A stretch of DNA of 64,000 nucleotides, from the NCBI GenBank assembly GCA_964035575.1, contig OZ037910.1, positions 372,001 through 436,000 of the forward strand, in the 5' to 3' direction. Under the pieces are notes generated by a model, which did not search any database, was not told where the DNA came from, and saw only the letters and a program-made list of their open reading frames with translations. A program made the translations under genes and the position numbers. Position 1 is the first letter of the stretch. Every line of letters begins with the position of its first letter. This DNA comes from Rhynchopus sp. YZ270_cl-10. Taxonomy: Eukaryota; Euglenozoa; Diplonemea; Diplonemida; Diplonemidae. This document shows positions 11,366-23,080 of this stretch, piece by piece.

Positions 11366-11904
11366 ATTGCTCCTATACCCACCCCACACAGCACCACCAC
11401 TTCCTCCTGTGTTGCGAGGTTGGAGGGAAGAAAGGGAGGAGGAGGAGGAGGAGGAGGGGGAGGAGGAGGAGGGGGAGGAGAGGGAAAGAAAATTTGTCAA
11501 AACTCTAGTGTTAAGTGCAAGGTGCACCCTCAGGACAATGAGGTGTTGTAAGGTTTGTAGGGAACCATGGTGGTGCTACAATGTATTGTTGAGGTTGATA
11601 TCTGATATGCGCTACTCCCGCTTCCACTCAGGTCAGATGAAAGGATCGTTGGAGGTGTAGAAGGGGTTGGGGAAATAGGTTGTAAAGTGTGTGTGGGGGA
11701 AGGGTCCTTTATTTTTTTTCTCTCTCATGTCGTGTGATGAACAAAACAAAAACGCCAGGGTTTCTGATTTCTTGTGCGTAATTGCCCCCCTACCCTTCCC
11801 CGCATCATCGTGGAAAAGGCGATCAAAGCGTGTTCTCGGTCTTGCTTGACAAGGGCGTGGAGTCCCAGCGTATCATCACACTGTTGAAGATATGAGGTCT
11901 GTGC
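11366..11904. other. Intergenic with purine (GGAGGA) tract
   Basis: Holds the leader of the giant membrane protein gene. A near-pure GGA/GGGA purine tract lies at about 11425-11488. The remainder is unremarkable; no gene or RNA is recognised. Confidence 0.55.
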
Positions 11905-12155
11905 TCACATCTTCAACTTGGTGCGGCGCCAGTGGCGGCGCTTCGAGTTCCACTTGACGACCTTACCGGTCTTGAAACGTGCGAACCTGTTGGGGGGGGA
12001 GAGAGGTGGGGAAGGGGGGTGAGTGAGAGGGTGAAGGGTGAAGGGGGAGGGGAGGGGGAGGAGGGGGCAAGTGCTGCATACCACGGCACCGGCTTGTTGC
12101 AGCGCATCTTCTTTGCATAGTGCAGCTTCTGCGTCAGCGTCTTGATTGCGCCCAT
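11905..12155 (-). CDS. RPL39: Ribosomal protein eL39, downstream tandem copy
   Basis: Two exons: 12082-12155 and 11986 down to 11905. The 95-nt intron (11987-12081) starts GTATGC and ends CAACAG. Spliced, it gives 51 residues, exactly the family length. It starts MGAIKTLTQKLHYAKK and ends NSKRRHWRRTKLKM, the eL39 hallmark. The exon junction falls inside the Trp codon after NKPVP. eL39 lines the peptide exit tunnel of the large ribosomal subunit. This copy lies exactly 880 bp from a second copy with the same intron and protein; the only exon difference I noticed is a silent Arg codon change near 11977. It is the downstream member of the pair in minus-strand order. Confidence 0.93.
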
Positions 12156-12784
12156 CTTATATTAGTTTCTGGTGTTGTGTTGGTGGTGATTGAATTGGGG
12201 GAAAGGAGCGAGAGGGAAACGCACAGTTTTTTTTTGATTTGAAATGCAAAAACACCCTCTCGTGGACAGTGCACTGTATCGGTACAAAAAAAAAACCCGG
12301 GTGCACATCTGACAAAAAAGTTATTAGGAGTGGGGGGGACACTTTCTTTCTCCTGCCTATTGTTTTTCTTCCCTCTTTTCGTTTACCTCTTCTTTATTTA
12401 CGGTTTTGTTCCCCTCTTTCTTGTTGATAACGACACCTCCTTCCCTCTCCTTCTCCCCTTTCACGAGTGATGTCTACGTGAGAGGGGCTAGAGCACAACA
12501 AACTTCTCACCACAGAGAAAAAAAAAATGAATAAATGAACAGGGGCAAACGCTTGTGGGTTGATAACGCCCGCCAGTCTTCGTGAAGGGGGGGGGGGGGG
12601 ATACGAAGCAACATGGCCAGCCCTATCTGTCACAAGGAGGAACAAAAACACACACCCCCCATCTCTACAACACAACGGCCTCCCCTATGGTGGCTCTCAA
12701 AACCCAGCGCTGTGTGCGAAGGGCAGAGAACAGGAGAGGCAGCAGGCAGGTAGGGGGAAGGGGGTGTGGAACGACTTCAGCAGC
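12156..12784. other. Spacer between the two eL39 genes
   Basis: No gene seen. It contains a diverged short dispersed element at about 12233-12275 (CTCTCGTGGACAGTGCAC), a C/T-rich stretch, and a 14-G run near 12588. Confidence 0.5.
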
Positions 12785-13035
12785 TCACATCTTCAACTTG
12801 GTGCGGCGCCAGTGGCGGCGCTTCGAGTTCCACTTGACGACCTTACCGGTCTTGAAGCGTGCGAACCTGTTGGGGGGGGAGAGAGGTGGGGAAGGGGGGT
12901 GAGTGAGAGGGTGAAGGGTGAAGGGGGAGGGGAGGGGGAGGAGGGGGCAAGTGCTGCATACCACGGCACCGGCTTGTTGCAGCGCATCTTCTTTGCATAG
13001 TGCAGCTTCTGCGTCAGCGTCTTGATTGCGCCCAT
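12785..13035 (-). CDS. RPL39: Ribosomal protein eL39, upstream tandem copy
   Basis: Exons 12962-13035 and 12866 down to 12785, with a 95-nt GT-AG intron at 12867-12961. The predicted 51-residue protein is identical to that of the 11905-12155 copy. Homology between the copies is sharp: it runs from just past the stop codon to the ATG and includes the purine-rich intron, while the flanks differ. This points to a recent duplication or ongoing gene conversion limited to the transcribed unit. The leader reads AACAACAAGATG. Confidence 0.93.
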
Positions 13036-13870
13036 CTTGTTGTTTTCTCTGGAGTGGAAGATATGGGTGTTGTTCGAGGGGGGGGCAGGGTTGGTAGGTG
13101 AGGGAGGAAAGGGGTCCGAGGTGGAGAGTGGTGGTACTGCAAACAAGACTTCTGATCAAAGACTATGAGCCTGTGTTCACACATCTAGAAATCCAGAAAT
13201 CCAAATAAATTTTTACTTGAAACACAAGGCCCTTTTGTGCACAGACTCCGAAGCGGAGTGCTGACCTGCAAACGTCGTCTCGGGCAAGTATAGTGAATCA
13301 GCAGTTGTGAAAGCTTGCGAGTTAGGTGTTCGTATTCAACCAACACAAGGCCGTCAGATAGTACCGATCCTGTTGTTTCATCCTCTTCTTGCGGTGGGCA
13401 GAGAGCAGCAGAATGGGGAACGGGGGAAAAGGAAAGGGGTGCTTTGTTTTGTACTTTTCATACGTCCAGTCACTTCCCGAAGGCCTCGTGACTGGTCGGT
13501 TCAATGGTGGAAAAAAACGTGGAATCAGTTTGCAAACAGCTACTCGAAAGCTGAAGCGAAACTGAAGGTATGATTTGCCTGCACAGGAAGAGGTCGAAAC
13601 ATTCCTTGTGCAGTTGTCCCCTTCTCCAAGAGACGTGCAAAATGAACATAAAAGTGAACGAAAGAGAAAAACAAACAAAAAGGCAATAATAACAATAGTC
13701 ATATTCAGGTTCACCTGCAAATAGCGTGCTCTGGCAGCACAGCGTTTGCACACGCCTCAAAAGCGTATAGTGCGGTGAAGCAAAAAGTAAATTGTAGAAT
13801 AGAAAATGATGTTGAAAACGTAGTAAGAAGAACAAGACGACGTGTCCACATGACCTGACACCACACCACA
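13036..13870. other. Intergenic, no gene seen
   Basis: Contains a diverged dispersed element near 13213-13245 (ACTTGAAACACAAGGCCC) and A-rich sequence at about 13620-13690. Neither a tRNA nor a conserved frame is recognised. Confidence 0.5.
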
Positions 13871-14809
13871 TCATTTGTCAAGTGTCATCATCGGTGCGTC
13901 CATGTCGGGAGTGGCAGACTCAAAGTCCTTCCCCACACACGTCGCAGGCGCACACCCGAGGGACGGCCCCGCCGACAGCCTGCACATGTTCGTGTGGCAC
14001 GTGCCCTGCTTCCACTGGCAGAACCCGTGCAGTGCAGGGTCCTCGCAGGCCTCGTCCACCTCAAGCATCGGGCACAGAAGGCTCGACCCCTGGCTCAGCG
14101 CGAACACAACCCACTCTGCGTCCTCCTTCACCTCGATGCTGAGTGTCTCCCCAGCAGGCACAGTCTTCCGCCACGACGTCATGTGGTGTCCCAGTCCGTG
14201 TGCCTTCCCAGTCTTGAAGTGCGGGCCGCAGCTCGACCGCTCAAACCCAGCCTTTGCCAGTGTCGCAGGCACGTCTCCCTTCTTCGCCTCACACGGGCTG
14301 CACTCGTACATGAACACCACAGCGTCGCACGCCCCCGCAGGACCCTCGGGGCACGTGTACCTCACCTCAGTCCCACCCAGCACGGTCTTCTCACGTGGCA
14401 CAAGCGCCGTCCACCCGTTCAGGTAGTACGGCGGCAGTGCGTGCAGCGACGAGCGTGCGTCCAGCCCTGTGTCCCACAGCTCCATCCCCTCGTGCAGGAA
14501 CGTGTTCGCCACAGGGTCGTTCGGGAACGGCTCCACCATCGCAATCGTCGCAAGCGGCACACTCGCACACTCCGGCACCGCCATGTCCGCACCCTGGCAC
14601 AGCCCACTTCCCAGACGGCACTGCCTCGCCCCCGGCCCGTCCACACAGTACCCGTCTGCGTCAGGCGTCAGCCAGTTGTCCCCCGCACCCCCACGCGGGC
14701 AGCACGACCCACACGCCGCAGAGCACTGCATCCCAAACCCGCTCAGCGACAACGCCGGTGTTGCAAGCGCAAGCCCCATTGTTGCCAGCACAGCCATCCG
14801 CGACGACAT
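13871..14809 (-). CDS. Secreted cysteine-rich protein, unknown family
   Basis: 312 residues; the ATG at 14809 follows an A/C-rich leader (CCACACACAAACAATG). The first ~22 residues form a signal peptide (LATMGLALATPALSLS). An N-terminal Cys cluster (QCSAACGSCCPRGG, then C at YCVD, RQC, GLCQ) and a C-terminal Cys cluster (ACEDPALHGFCQW, GTCHTNMCR) bracket a middle domain with an ECSPCEAKKG motif and a likely beta-sandwich. Third positions are strongly GC-rich, like the tyrosinase and cathepsin genes. I do not recognise the family. Most likely extracellular or in a secretory compartment, held by disulfides. Confidence 0.8.
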   Translation of the reverse strand: MSSRMAVLATMGLALATPALSLSGFGMQCSAACGSCCPRGGAGDNWLTPDADGYCVDGPGARQCRLGSGLCQGADMAVPECASVPLATIAMVEPFPNDPVANTFLHEGMELWDTGLDARSSLHALPPYYLNGWTALVPREKTVLGGTEVRYTCPEGPAGACDAVVFMYECSPCEAKKGDVPATLAKAGFERSSCGPHFKTGKAHGLGHHMTSWRKTVPAGETLSIEVKEDAEWVVFALSQGSSLLCPMLEVDEACEDPALHGFCQWKQGTCHTNMCRLSAGPSLGCAPATCVGKDFESATPDMDAPMMTLDK

Positions 14810-15206
14810 TGTTTGTGTGTGGGTGGGTTGTGTCTTGTCGAAAGATTAATGTTATCTGCAGAGGTGTGTGGTGGACGTTCCTACAACGGAGACAGGGTGA
14901 AATGGGTTTCGCATGACTTCTTTTGCCAGACTGCATCCTCTACGTGAACCAGCGCAATGCCTACATTCTTTGGAAAATGCGAAAAAAAAGGCTAACTTTC
15001 CCCCCCCCCCCCAGCATTTTTTCTTTCCTCCCCTTTACGCTCTACTCCATTCCCCCTCCTCACAACGAATACAAGCAATAATGGTATAATATCAGCATCA
15101 AGCTTTGTGGCACCAAAAAAAACTGACCCCACACCTCCTACCTCCTTAAGAACATGAGGAAAATGGAAGGGGGGATACAAAGGTGCCCATATGACCCAAG
15201 GTAACG

Positions 15207-15280
15207 TTGACTTGAAATACAAAAGCACTCTCGTACGGAACAGTGTACCCTTTGGTACATGACATGGCTGTACCGGTAAA
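15207..15280 (+). repeat. Dispersed element, long form
   Basis: Begins TTGACTTGAAATACAAAAGC, followed by CTCTCGTAC and ACAGTGTACC, and ends GGCTGTACCGG. Clear relatives lie at 18715-18835 and 35768-35885, and shorter ones at 12233, 13213, 34222, 41096 and 46120. Confidence 0.7.
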
Positions 15281-15283
15281 AAC

Positions 15284-15951
15284 CAGGGTCCTAGCTCAGT
15301 AGAACGGAAAAGGTGGCCCACCTTTTCCGTTCTTTTTTTTTTTTTTTTTGGGATTTTTTTTACACGCAGGCCCCAGCCTAACCATCGTTCCATCGTTCTA
15401 TCGACCCGGGTGCCCGGGTCGATGGGTCGATGGGTACCGGGTTGACCCGGGGTTTTGGGGAATTTTTTGAGATACCATCGAGCCGGACTCGATTGGTCAA
15501 ACGTCGAAGGAAAAGGAAGCATGCAGCATGGCGAAATAAATAAAGTAGCGTACCGTGCGCCTGCGGCGCAAGCTTGCAACCCACCCTTCCCATGACATAG
15601 TTTAGCTGGAAACATGTGCAAATTTAAGCGCAAATTTTAGAAATGTTGCGTACCGTGGCTTCGCCAGGAACCTTTGGGTGCCATGACCGCCATTTCTTTT
15701 GTAAATGTACTGAGGTTACTGATAATTCGTGCACACAAACTTTTAGAGTTAGAGTTAGAGTGTACAGCCGGGTCGTGCTAGACTTCTACAACAGCTCTGG
15801 GCCCAGGAGGTCCTCAGTGTCGTCAGCCAGTCCCCTTTGCTGTTAAAAACAGCGACTTGGCGTGGTCAATTTTTCCGCGCGAAGCGCGGAAAAATTTTTT
15901 TTGAGCCACCTTTTCCGTTTCTTTTTTTTTTCTTCTGAGCTAGAACCCTGT
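15284..15951. mobile_element. Inverted-repeat-bounded element (~0.67 kb)
   Basis: The ends are imperfect inverted repeats: left CAGGGTCCTAGCTCAG, right CTGAGCTAGAACCCTG. Both continue inward into AACGGAAAAGGTGGC or its complement. At the left end 15302-15332 forms a perfect 15-bp hairpin with a 1-nt loop, followed by a long T-run. The interior carries a dispersed unit (15548-15700) found inverted at 47125-47258, and a CGCGCGAAGCGCG hairpin near 15875. No coding capacity, so probably non-autonomous. Confidence 0.5.
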
Positions 15952-16050
15952 AAAAACACTGCTTTTTTTTTTGTTACGTAACATTGCTAAAAACAGAGCC
16001 AAAGCAAACAGTGATTTTTTTCTCTCTATGAAGTGCAATGCAATGACAAT

Positions 16051-16176
16051 ACCGTATTCGCACAAAAGTATCGACCGTACTAACCGAAAATATGTTCGAC
16101 CTTTTCAGTATTTTTCTGGAAGTTCGACCTTTTTTTAAAATTTTTACGATAAATTTTTTTTTTGTACGAATACGGT
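16051..16176. mobile_element. MITE-like 126-bp inverted repeat
   Basis: The termini are 17-bp inverted repeats with one mismatch (left ACCGTATTCGCACAAAA). The AT-rich interior also contains inverted GTTCGACCTTTT-like words. It is too short to code. I could not identify a target-site duplication with confidence. Confidence 0.55.
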
Positions 16177-17036
16177 TAATAACATTCAGATACCCTGTCT
16201 ATTCAGTATGTTACCCTGGGGGTATAGGGTCACCATGTAACGTTGTGGCCGGGGGGGGGAAACCGGGGGGGGGTGGGTGTGTGGGGGGTGAGTTGGGCTG
16301 GACAAGAATAAATCTTTGCAAAGGCGTGCACATCTGCGTCTCTCGGTGATCACACCCGAGCTACAAGGTCGTGACAGCGTTGTGTGAGAGGGGGGCCCTC
16401 AGAGGGGGGGAGAAAGCCAGGTAGTTAGTATCCTCGCCACAGCGCATGGTGCTTGGGGAGAATGTCATTTCTCCCCATTTGCCACCTGATGTTTCCCCCC
16501 GCGTATAGGTGCGGTATACAGGCGACATCCAGACGTGTTTTCGGTCCTATTAGGTCCTATACGGCCTTATACGGTCTTACGCGTCTATACGCGGGGGTAA
16601 AAAATCAGGTGGATTTGCTAAGAAAAAAGAAAAGAAAAATTTGAAGATGCAAAAAAATGTGCCTCTCTCTCGTGTGCACACACACGTATGAAAAGAGACT
16701 GCTTAAAAAAAAACAAAAAGGAAACGTTGAAAAATATATAAACCTGCCCTCACAGTGTTGCATACACCATCCAAAAAAAAATATAAAGAGAAAGAAAGAA
16801 TAGCTCATAAGATGAAACCTAAGCTTCTCTGAGCTTAAGTTCACTTTTGATCACAAATCGTTATCAAAAACACATCATCAAAAAAAAATTGCACATTTTA
16901 AAAACATTACCTTTTCCCACCCCGTTATATCACTTGCTCTAAAAGACAGAATAATTTTGTTTGAAATAAAATTTTGTCCGTCTTTTGAAATGTATATACC
17001 CCAAACCCCCCCAAGATTCAAATCTCCCCCCCAACC

Positions 17037-18473
17037 TCATGCCCCAGCCATTGCTTCTGTTGCTTCTCTAGCCTTCGCCTCCTTGTCTTCTTCTGGGAGG
17101 CGTTCAAACACTTCGCAGTTCTTCGACAGACCACGAAGCTCGAGGTGCACATCAACGTGCTTGATTGACGGAATGTCTTCTTTAATACTACGCTCTGCCG
17201 CACGCGCCACGGCCGCCGCCTCCTTGATGGTGGTAACCGCCATTGGGTCCATTGTTACCTCCAAATTAACGGTCACATTCCCTGAGAGATAATGTGGGGT
17301 AAAGTGTGTTACACTGTGTATTAACGGACACCGTTGGTCTATCACGGCAAGCACCTCTGTTTTGAGACGGTCATGTGGCACCATACTGCCTCCCCCTTCT
17401 CCGAGGGGGAGGACGGTGATGAAACAGCTTTGCACCTCTTCACGTTGCGTCATGATTGAAGTTTTGATCTTCAAGCTAAGCTGTGATGCGGCTGAGACGG
17501 ATAATGTGCTTTTAACATGGAGGGTCAGATATAATGATAGAAATGGACCCATTTGACGGCACTGCATTTTTCCTGGAATTTTGACGTTGTTATCAGCGCA
17601 AGCGGTGTGGATAGCTTCGAGCAAACCTTCATCAATATCTGCTGATTTGTCTGTCAAAACACACAACGCATCCCACCCAATTTCACACCCAGTTTTAAAA
17701 ATCATTCCAGCAACGACGATACCTCCTACCGGATCTAACCACGCAATTCCACTCATATTCCCCGCAATCCCTCCCAACGCTACGACAGACGACAGTGCAT
17801 CGGATCGATGGTGATGCGCATTTGCCACTGTCACCTGAGACCTGGCACGTCGTCCTACACTAACCGTCGCATGGTATAACAGCTCCTTTACAACAACAGA
17901 AATCCCAGCGCAAACCAACGCTGCACTCCCTGTTATAACCGGAACTCCCATAGGTGCTGATATAGCTACCAATGACATTTGAGCAATTCCTCCAGCGGTT
18001 CCCACTAAGAGTAGCGCAACGGAAAGGGCCCCAAGCGATTCTACCTTCCCTTTGCCAAAGGGAAAGGCTTCGCTTGGCGATTCGCGGGAATAACGCAAAG
18101 AGGCAAGAGTAACTGCATCTGACACTAAGTCCCCTAGGCTGTGGAACGCATCAGCCAACATGGCGCTGCTTCCGCTGGCAGCCCCTCCCGCCGCTTTGAG
18201 AACGCACAGCCCTATATTAGCAACCGCTCCCACCTTCGTCACCCTTTCGCAGGCTTGCGACGAAGATTCTCCTTCAGTTTCCAAGGCAACTTTGGTTGAG
18301 TGAAAACGAACTCCAGATGGTCTTCGTGAATGAGGAAGAGAGAGGAGAACGGTGGAGGGGGAGGAGGAGGAGGTGGCAAGTGCCATAGTACGCGAAGACA
18401 GACTATAACAACGTCGTTGAGAGATACTATTCACTGCGTTTTGGAGCAAATTTATTTGGCGCATGGATTTCAT
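17037..18473 (-). CDS. Cation diffusion facilitator (CDF/SLC30) transporter, probably organellar
   Basis: 478 residues from the ATG at 18473; the frame opens a few codons earlier at a TTG, so ATG is preferred. The N-terminus (~70 residues) is basic and Ser-rich with RRCYS and RFHST, like a mitochondrial presequence. Two metal-site signatures of the family are intact: DAFHSLGD (108-115, second helix) and HHHRSD (220-225, fifth helix). FPFGKGKVESLGA between them matches the conserved loop. A cytosolic domain of the CDF type follows, here extended to about 190 residues. CDF proteins export Zn, Fe, Mn or related divalent cations in exchange for protons. The Asp/His sites resemble the Fe/Zn (FieF/MamM-like) group. 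Metal and exact membrane are not certain. Confidence 0.88.
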   Translation of the reverse strand: MKSMRQINLLQNAVNSISQRRCYSLSSRTMALATSSSSPSTVLLSLPHSRRPSGVRFHSTKVALETEGESSSQACERVTKVGAVANIGLCVLKAAGGAASGSSAMLADAFHSLGDLVSDAVTLASLRYSRESPSEAFPFGKGKVESLGALSVALLLVGTAGGIAQMSLVAISAPMGVPVITGSAALVCAGISVVVKELLYHATVSVGRRARSQVTVANAHHHRSDALSSVVALGGIAGNMSGIAWLDPVGGIVVAGMIFKTGCEIGWDALCVLTDKSADIDEGLLEAIHTACADNNVKIPGKMQCRQMGPFLSLYLTLHVKSTLSVSAASQLSLKIKTSIMTQREEVQSCFITVLPLGEGGGSMVPHDRLKTEVLAVIDQRCPLIHSVTHFTPHYLSGNVTVNLEVTMDPMAVTTIKEAAAVARAAERSIKEDIPSIKHVDVHLELRGLSKNCEVFERLPEEDKEAKAREATEAMAGA

Positions 18474-19057
18474 TGTGAAAGAGGACGTTATAAACAAACA
18501 CCTCTTTGGGAGATACAGAGGGGTAGAGAAGAGAGAGAAGAGAAAAAAAAAAAATGTGAGATGAAGCTAAGCCTCTCGAGAAAAAAAAAGGGGGGAAGGA
18601 GGGGTGTGTGTGTGTGTCTTCCTGTCATGAGGGGTTGTGTGGGAAGAGGAGGAAGAGGAGGGAGGAAACGAACAATAAAGGTGAGCAGAAGCCGTATAGG
18701 TACCCAAAAAAAAGGTGACTTGACAATACAAAAAGCCCCTCTCGTGAACAGTGTACCTTTGGTATGACCTGGCTGTACCGGGTGGACCTCCCAACCATGC
18801 AGTCCTACAATTCATTTCGTGGTTTACACCTGAAAAAAAGTACCAAGTCTTGACAGAAAAGGGGGAAAAGAAAGAGGGAGGGGGGGAAAGGTGTCTTTTG
18901 TTTGTTTTTTGATGACCGAAGCTACCCCGCTCCTTGCTCTTTTTTATCCCCATTCTTCCCTATGGGTGTCGAATTAAATGAACAAAAAAAAAAGACATTT
19001 TTTTTAAAAGGATACGGGTATTGGGGTGGACCCTGTTTAGCCTGTACGGAACACAGT
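18474..19057. other. Intergenic with two dispersed elements
   Basis: The short form (GATGAAGCTAAGCCTCTCG) lies at about 18557-18580 and the long form at 18715-18835. The rest is purine-rich low complexity. No gene seen. Confidence 0.5.
18715..18835 (+). repeat. Dispersed element, long form
   Basis: TGACTTGACAATACAAAAAG, then CCTCTCGTGAACAGTGTACC and GACCTGGCTGTACCGG. It extends further than the 15207 copy with a CCATGCAGTCCTACAA segment shared with 35768-35885. Confidence 0.7.
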
Positions 19058-19553
19058 TCAGTTCTCACGGAGGATTCTGTCACGGAGGCAGAGGCGGTTG
19101 AGTGCCTGGTCAGCTCCGGCCCTCTCGCGGATGAACCCAGCGAAGCAGTAGGTCTTGGAGTGTCCGGTGAAGGCACCGTTGTCGTCGATGTCTCCGATGG
19201 CCAGCTGGACGGCGGCGTGGTCGGTTGCCTATATGAGGAAAGGTGTGTAGGGAGGTGGGCTGGCTAATGGGTGAGGGGGGGGGAGTCTTCAGAATATTGA
19301 CAGCAACAAGAAGAAAGATTAAGATGACCTCTAAGCCTCTGTGCTTAGTCATCTTGACCATGAGAGTTATCGTGCAGTGCGTGGGGTTGGAGCACAATAA
19401 TGCGTGGTTTGCGCAAAAAAAAATATGTGTAAAGACGCAGCATACCTCAATCAGGCGGTTGGTGGCGGAGCACTTACGGGGCACGTACATCTCAACGAGC
19501 TGACCCTCCTCGTTGTGCATACCAGCCTGGTGAGACTTGTTGGTCTTTCCCAT
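19058..19553 (-). CDS. RPS21: Ribosomal protein eS21
   Basis: Two exons: 19446-19553 and 19228 down to 19058. The 217-nt intron (19229-19445) begins GTATGC and ends ATATAG. The splice falls between codons and yields 92 residues. The block EGQLVEMYVPRKCSATNRLI is followed after splicing by ATDHAAVQL, matching the eS21 core. The protein then runs through KTYCFAGFIRERAGAD to RDRILREN. A 10-residue N-terminal extension precedes the usual start of the family. eS21 is part of the small ribosomal subunit head/platform. A short dispersed hairpin element sits inside the intron at about 19317-19360. Confidence 0.93.
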
Positions 19554-20366
19554 TGTAACAGACTTGTTCTTTAGTGTTGTGTTGGGGCTGTGTGGAGGAA
19601 GGGGGTTTTGTTAAATGAAGTTGTTTTTTTGAAAATTTGGGAGAAAAGAAAGGCAGAGTGGGTGCGGTGCGGGGGTTCAGTAAAGTTGTGTTTTGCTTTC
19701 ATATGGCACTGTGTATTGTGTACCATGTGCACTCCTTTAGTTTCGCGAAACGCTCTTCTTATTTCCGTTGGCTTTCCCTTCCACCAAAGTGCGGAAGAGG
19801 TTGCCGAACAATGAATGTTCTGCAGCAAGAGAACGTCGCGTGCAGACGCACACGTTGCACAGCAAGTGTGCAGGATAGAGTGTGTGCATCTCGGGTCTAC
19901 AAAAAGCAATAAAAACAAACGTAAAACGAAGAAAGCAAATAATAGCACAAAGAGACATCACGGAGAACAACGCTAGAAAAATAATAGTTACCGCACCAAG
20001 CAGTCATCCTGCACGGTGCACACGTGCAACTCAAGACACGTGCATGCAAAGATCTTCGTATTTCATACATATCAAGTCCACTGTTTTTTGGTTGTGAACA
20101 AGAGAACTGGGCTTCTATTCAATTACTCTTTTCCCTTTTCGGTAGTTTTGTTTTGTTTCAAATAAAAAATCAAGAATAAGTCATTGCCTCCACCCCTTAG
20201 ATAGATGACGTGTATGTAGCACGTCAGGGGCTTCAGCTAAACGAAAGAAATGTTACAGTTTGTTGTGTTTCCACAAGTCTTTCACAATTGCTAACCACAC
20301 AGCTTTCTCAAATGCACTGGCTGAGACCTCCACAAGGACAAGATGCATTCCACTTCACAGTCACGT
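19554..20366. other. Polyubiquitin 3' flank, duplicated
   Basis: No gene. Most of it (about 19620-20366) recurs at 24460-25194 and 56480-57215, also next to polyubiquitin genes. Landmarks are GTTCTGCAGCAAGAGAACGTC and the AGATAGATGACGTGTATGTAGC segment. It probably contains the 3' UTR of polyubiquitin and the leader region of the next gene. Confidence 0.6.
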
Positions 20367-21876
<1,510 letters not shown>

Positions 21877-22845
21877 TCAGACGGAAGGTGCCGACGGGGA
21901 GTTCTTGAGGAGGCACTGGTTGGTGCCACGGGCAACACGGATGTATCCAGACTCTCCCCAGCCAGATGCCCACGAGTTCTTGATGATCCAGTAGTCGGGG
22001 GTCACACCAACGGCGAGAACTCCGTGGTCAAGCTGGCGGGACTCACAGTTGTCCATCACTCCACCCTGGTACGTCTGCCACGAGGTCGCGTCAACGGCAA
22101 TCGAGATCGGTCCGTTCGTCAGCATCCAGGTCGCCATCTCGTCCTCGTCGTGGGGGAGGTTCGCGTACGACACAATGGTGGCACCCACCTCCATGTCTGC
22201 CGTCCACTTGCACTCACCAACAAGGCCGTTCCCAGCTGTGTACGGGTAGGCCTCCTCAGTCACAATGTCTCCGTTGTGGTTGTCGAGAAGCCACTGGAAC
22301 GCGTTGTCCATCAGACCCCCACCGCACCCGGCATCAACGCTGTCACATGCAGCAAGCTCCTGCTCAGACAACGAGGTCAGCGTGTGTGCAGCAGACCACT
22401 GGCCCTCAATGCCTCCGGTCGAGGAGAACGCCCAGCACGACCCGCACTGGCCCTGGTTCTTCACGTGGGTCACACGGTCCTGCGTCCTCCAGTCCACGGA
22501 GTCGCCCTTCACCTTCAGGATCTGGGACTCGGTGAAGTGCTTCTTCGGCGACTCCTTCACAGGCACGCTCAGGCTGTGGTACGCCTTGAACTCCTCCTCA
22601 GTCAGGTCCGTGAACTGGTTCATCCCGTGGCGCACTCCGGTCTTCGACCCAGCCTCACGCTCAGCAGCCTTCAGCATGTTCTTCTTGAAGACTGCACGGC
22701 GGGCAGACTCGTCCGCACCGCTGTACTGCTTCCCGTAGGTCTGCTTGAAGTTCGCCCACAGCAGACCCTCGTTCATCTCCACGTACGACGCGGGCAGGGC
22801 AGTCGAGGCTGCCGCCATTGCGAGAACAGACAGAGCCGTCTTCAT
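21877..22845 (-). CDS. Cathepsin L-like cysteine protease (diverged copy)
   Basis: 322 residues from the ATG at 22845. A signal peptide (~1-19) is followed by an I29 propeptide with YVEMNEGLLWANFKQTYGKQ and the GMNQFTDLTEEEF (GNFD-like) block. The mature papain domain starts near 115. Catalytic residues are visible: the oxyanion Gln in NQGQCGSCWAF with Cys137, His273 in LDHGVLAVG, and Asn289 in WIIKNSW. GCGGGLMDNAF and YWIIKNSWASGWGESGYIR are typical of trypanosomatid and other protist cathepsin L. It works in lysosome-like compartments or is secreted. It is clearly paralogous to the two copies at 29343 and 55217, which form a tighter pair. Confidence 0.95.
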   Translation of the reverse strand: MKTALSVLAMAAASTALPASYVEMNEGLLWANFKQTYGKQYSGADESARRAVFKKNMLKAAEREAGSKTGVRHGMNQFTDLTEEEFKAYHSLSVPVKESPKKHFTESQILKVKGDSVDWRTQDRVTHVKNQGQCGSCWAFSSTGGIEGQWSAAHTLTSLSEQELAACDSVDAGCGGGLMDNAFQWLLDNHNGDIVTEEAYPYTAGNGLVGECKWTADMEVGATIVSYANLPHDEDEMATWMLTNGPISIAVDATSWQTYQGGVMDNCESRQLDHGVLAVGVTPDYWIIKNSWASGWGESGYIRVARGTNQCLLKNSPSAPSV

Positions 22846-23080
22846 GTTGTGTCTTTGTCTGGTTGTGTGTGTTGTCTGTGTGGTGTGTCGTGGACAAAGA
22901 GGCGGGTGGGGATCAGTTTAATTAATGTGCTGGCAGAGGGGCTAGAAAATATGCGAAACGTTGGAAAACAAACAGCGTGACCGACGAATTGCGCAGCAAA
23001 ACGACGTGCAAGAAACACACGTAGTCTTGATGCAAGAGAGGACCGCTGCAGGCGTGTTTTGTTCAAAACTACTACACTTC

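Larger units (their letters stand above)
14810..17036. other. Repeat-rich intergenic region
   Basis: No gene recognised. It holds a C-run at 15001-15012, a dispersed element at 15207-15280, an inverted-repeat element at 15284-15951, a MITE-like element at 16051-16176 and a short dispersed element at 16803-16850. G-rich sequence with runs up to 9 G lies at 16240-16290. Confidence 0.55.

Noticed and set aside
15748-15762. TTAGAG repeats as telomere trace
   Set aside because: Only two or three copies; not a telomeric array.
18474-18497. Upstream extension of the CDF transporter
   Set aside because: The extra codons begin at TTG; the ATG at 18473 is adequate.
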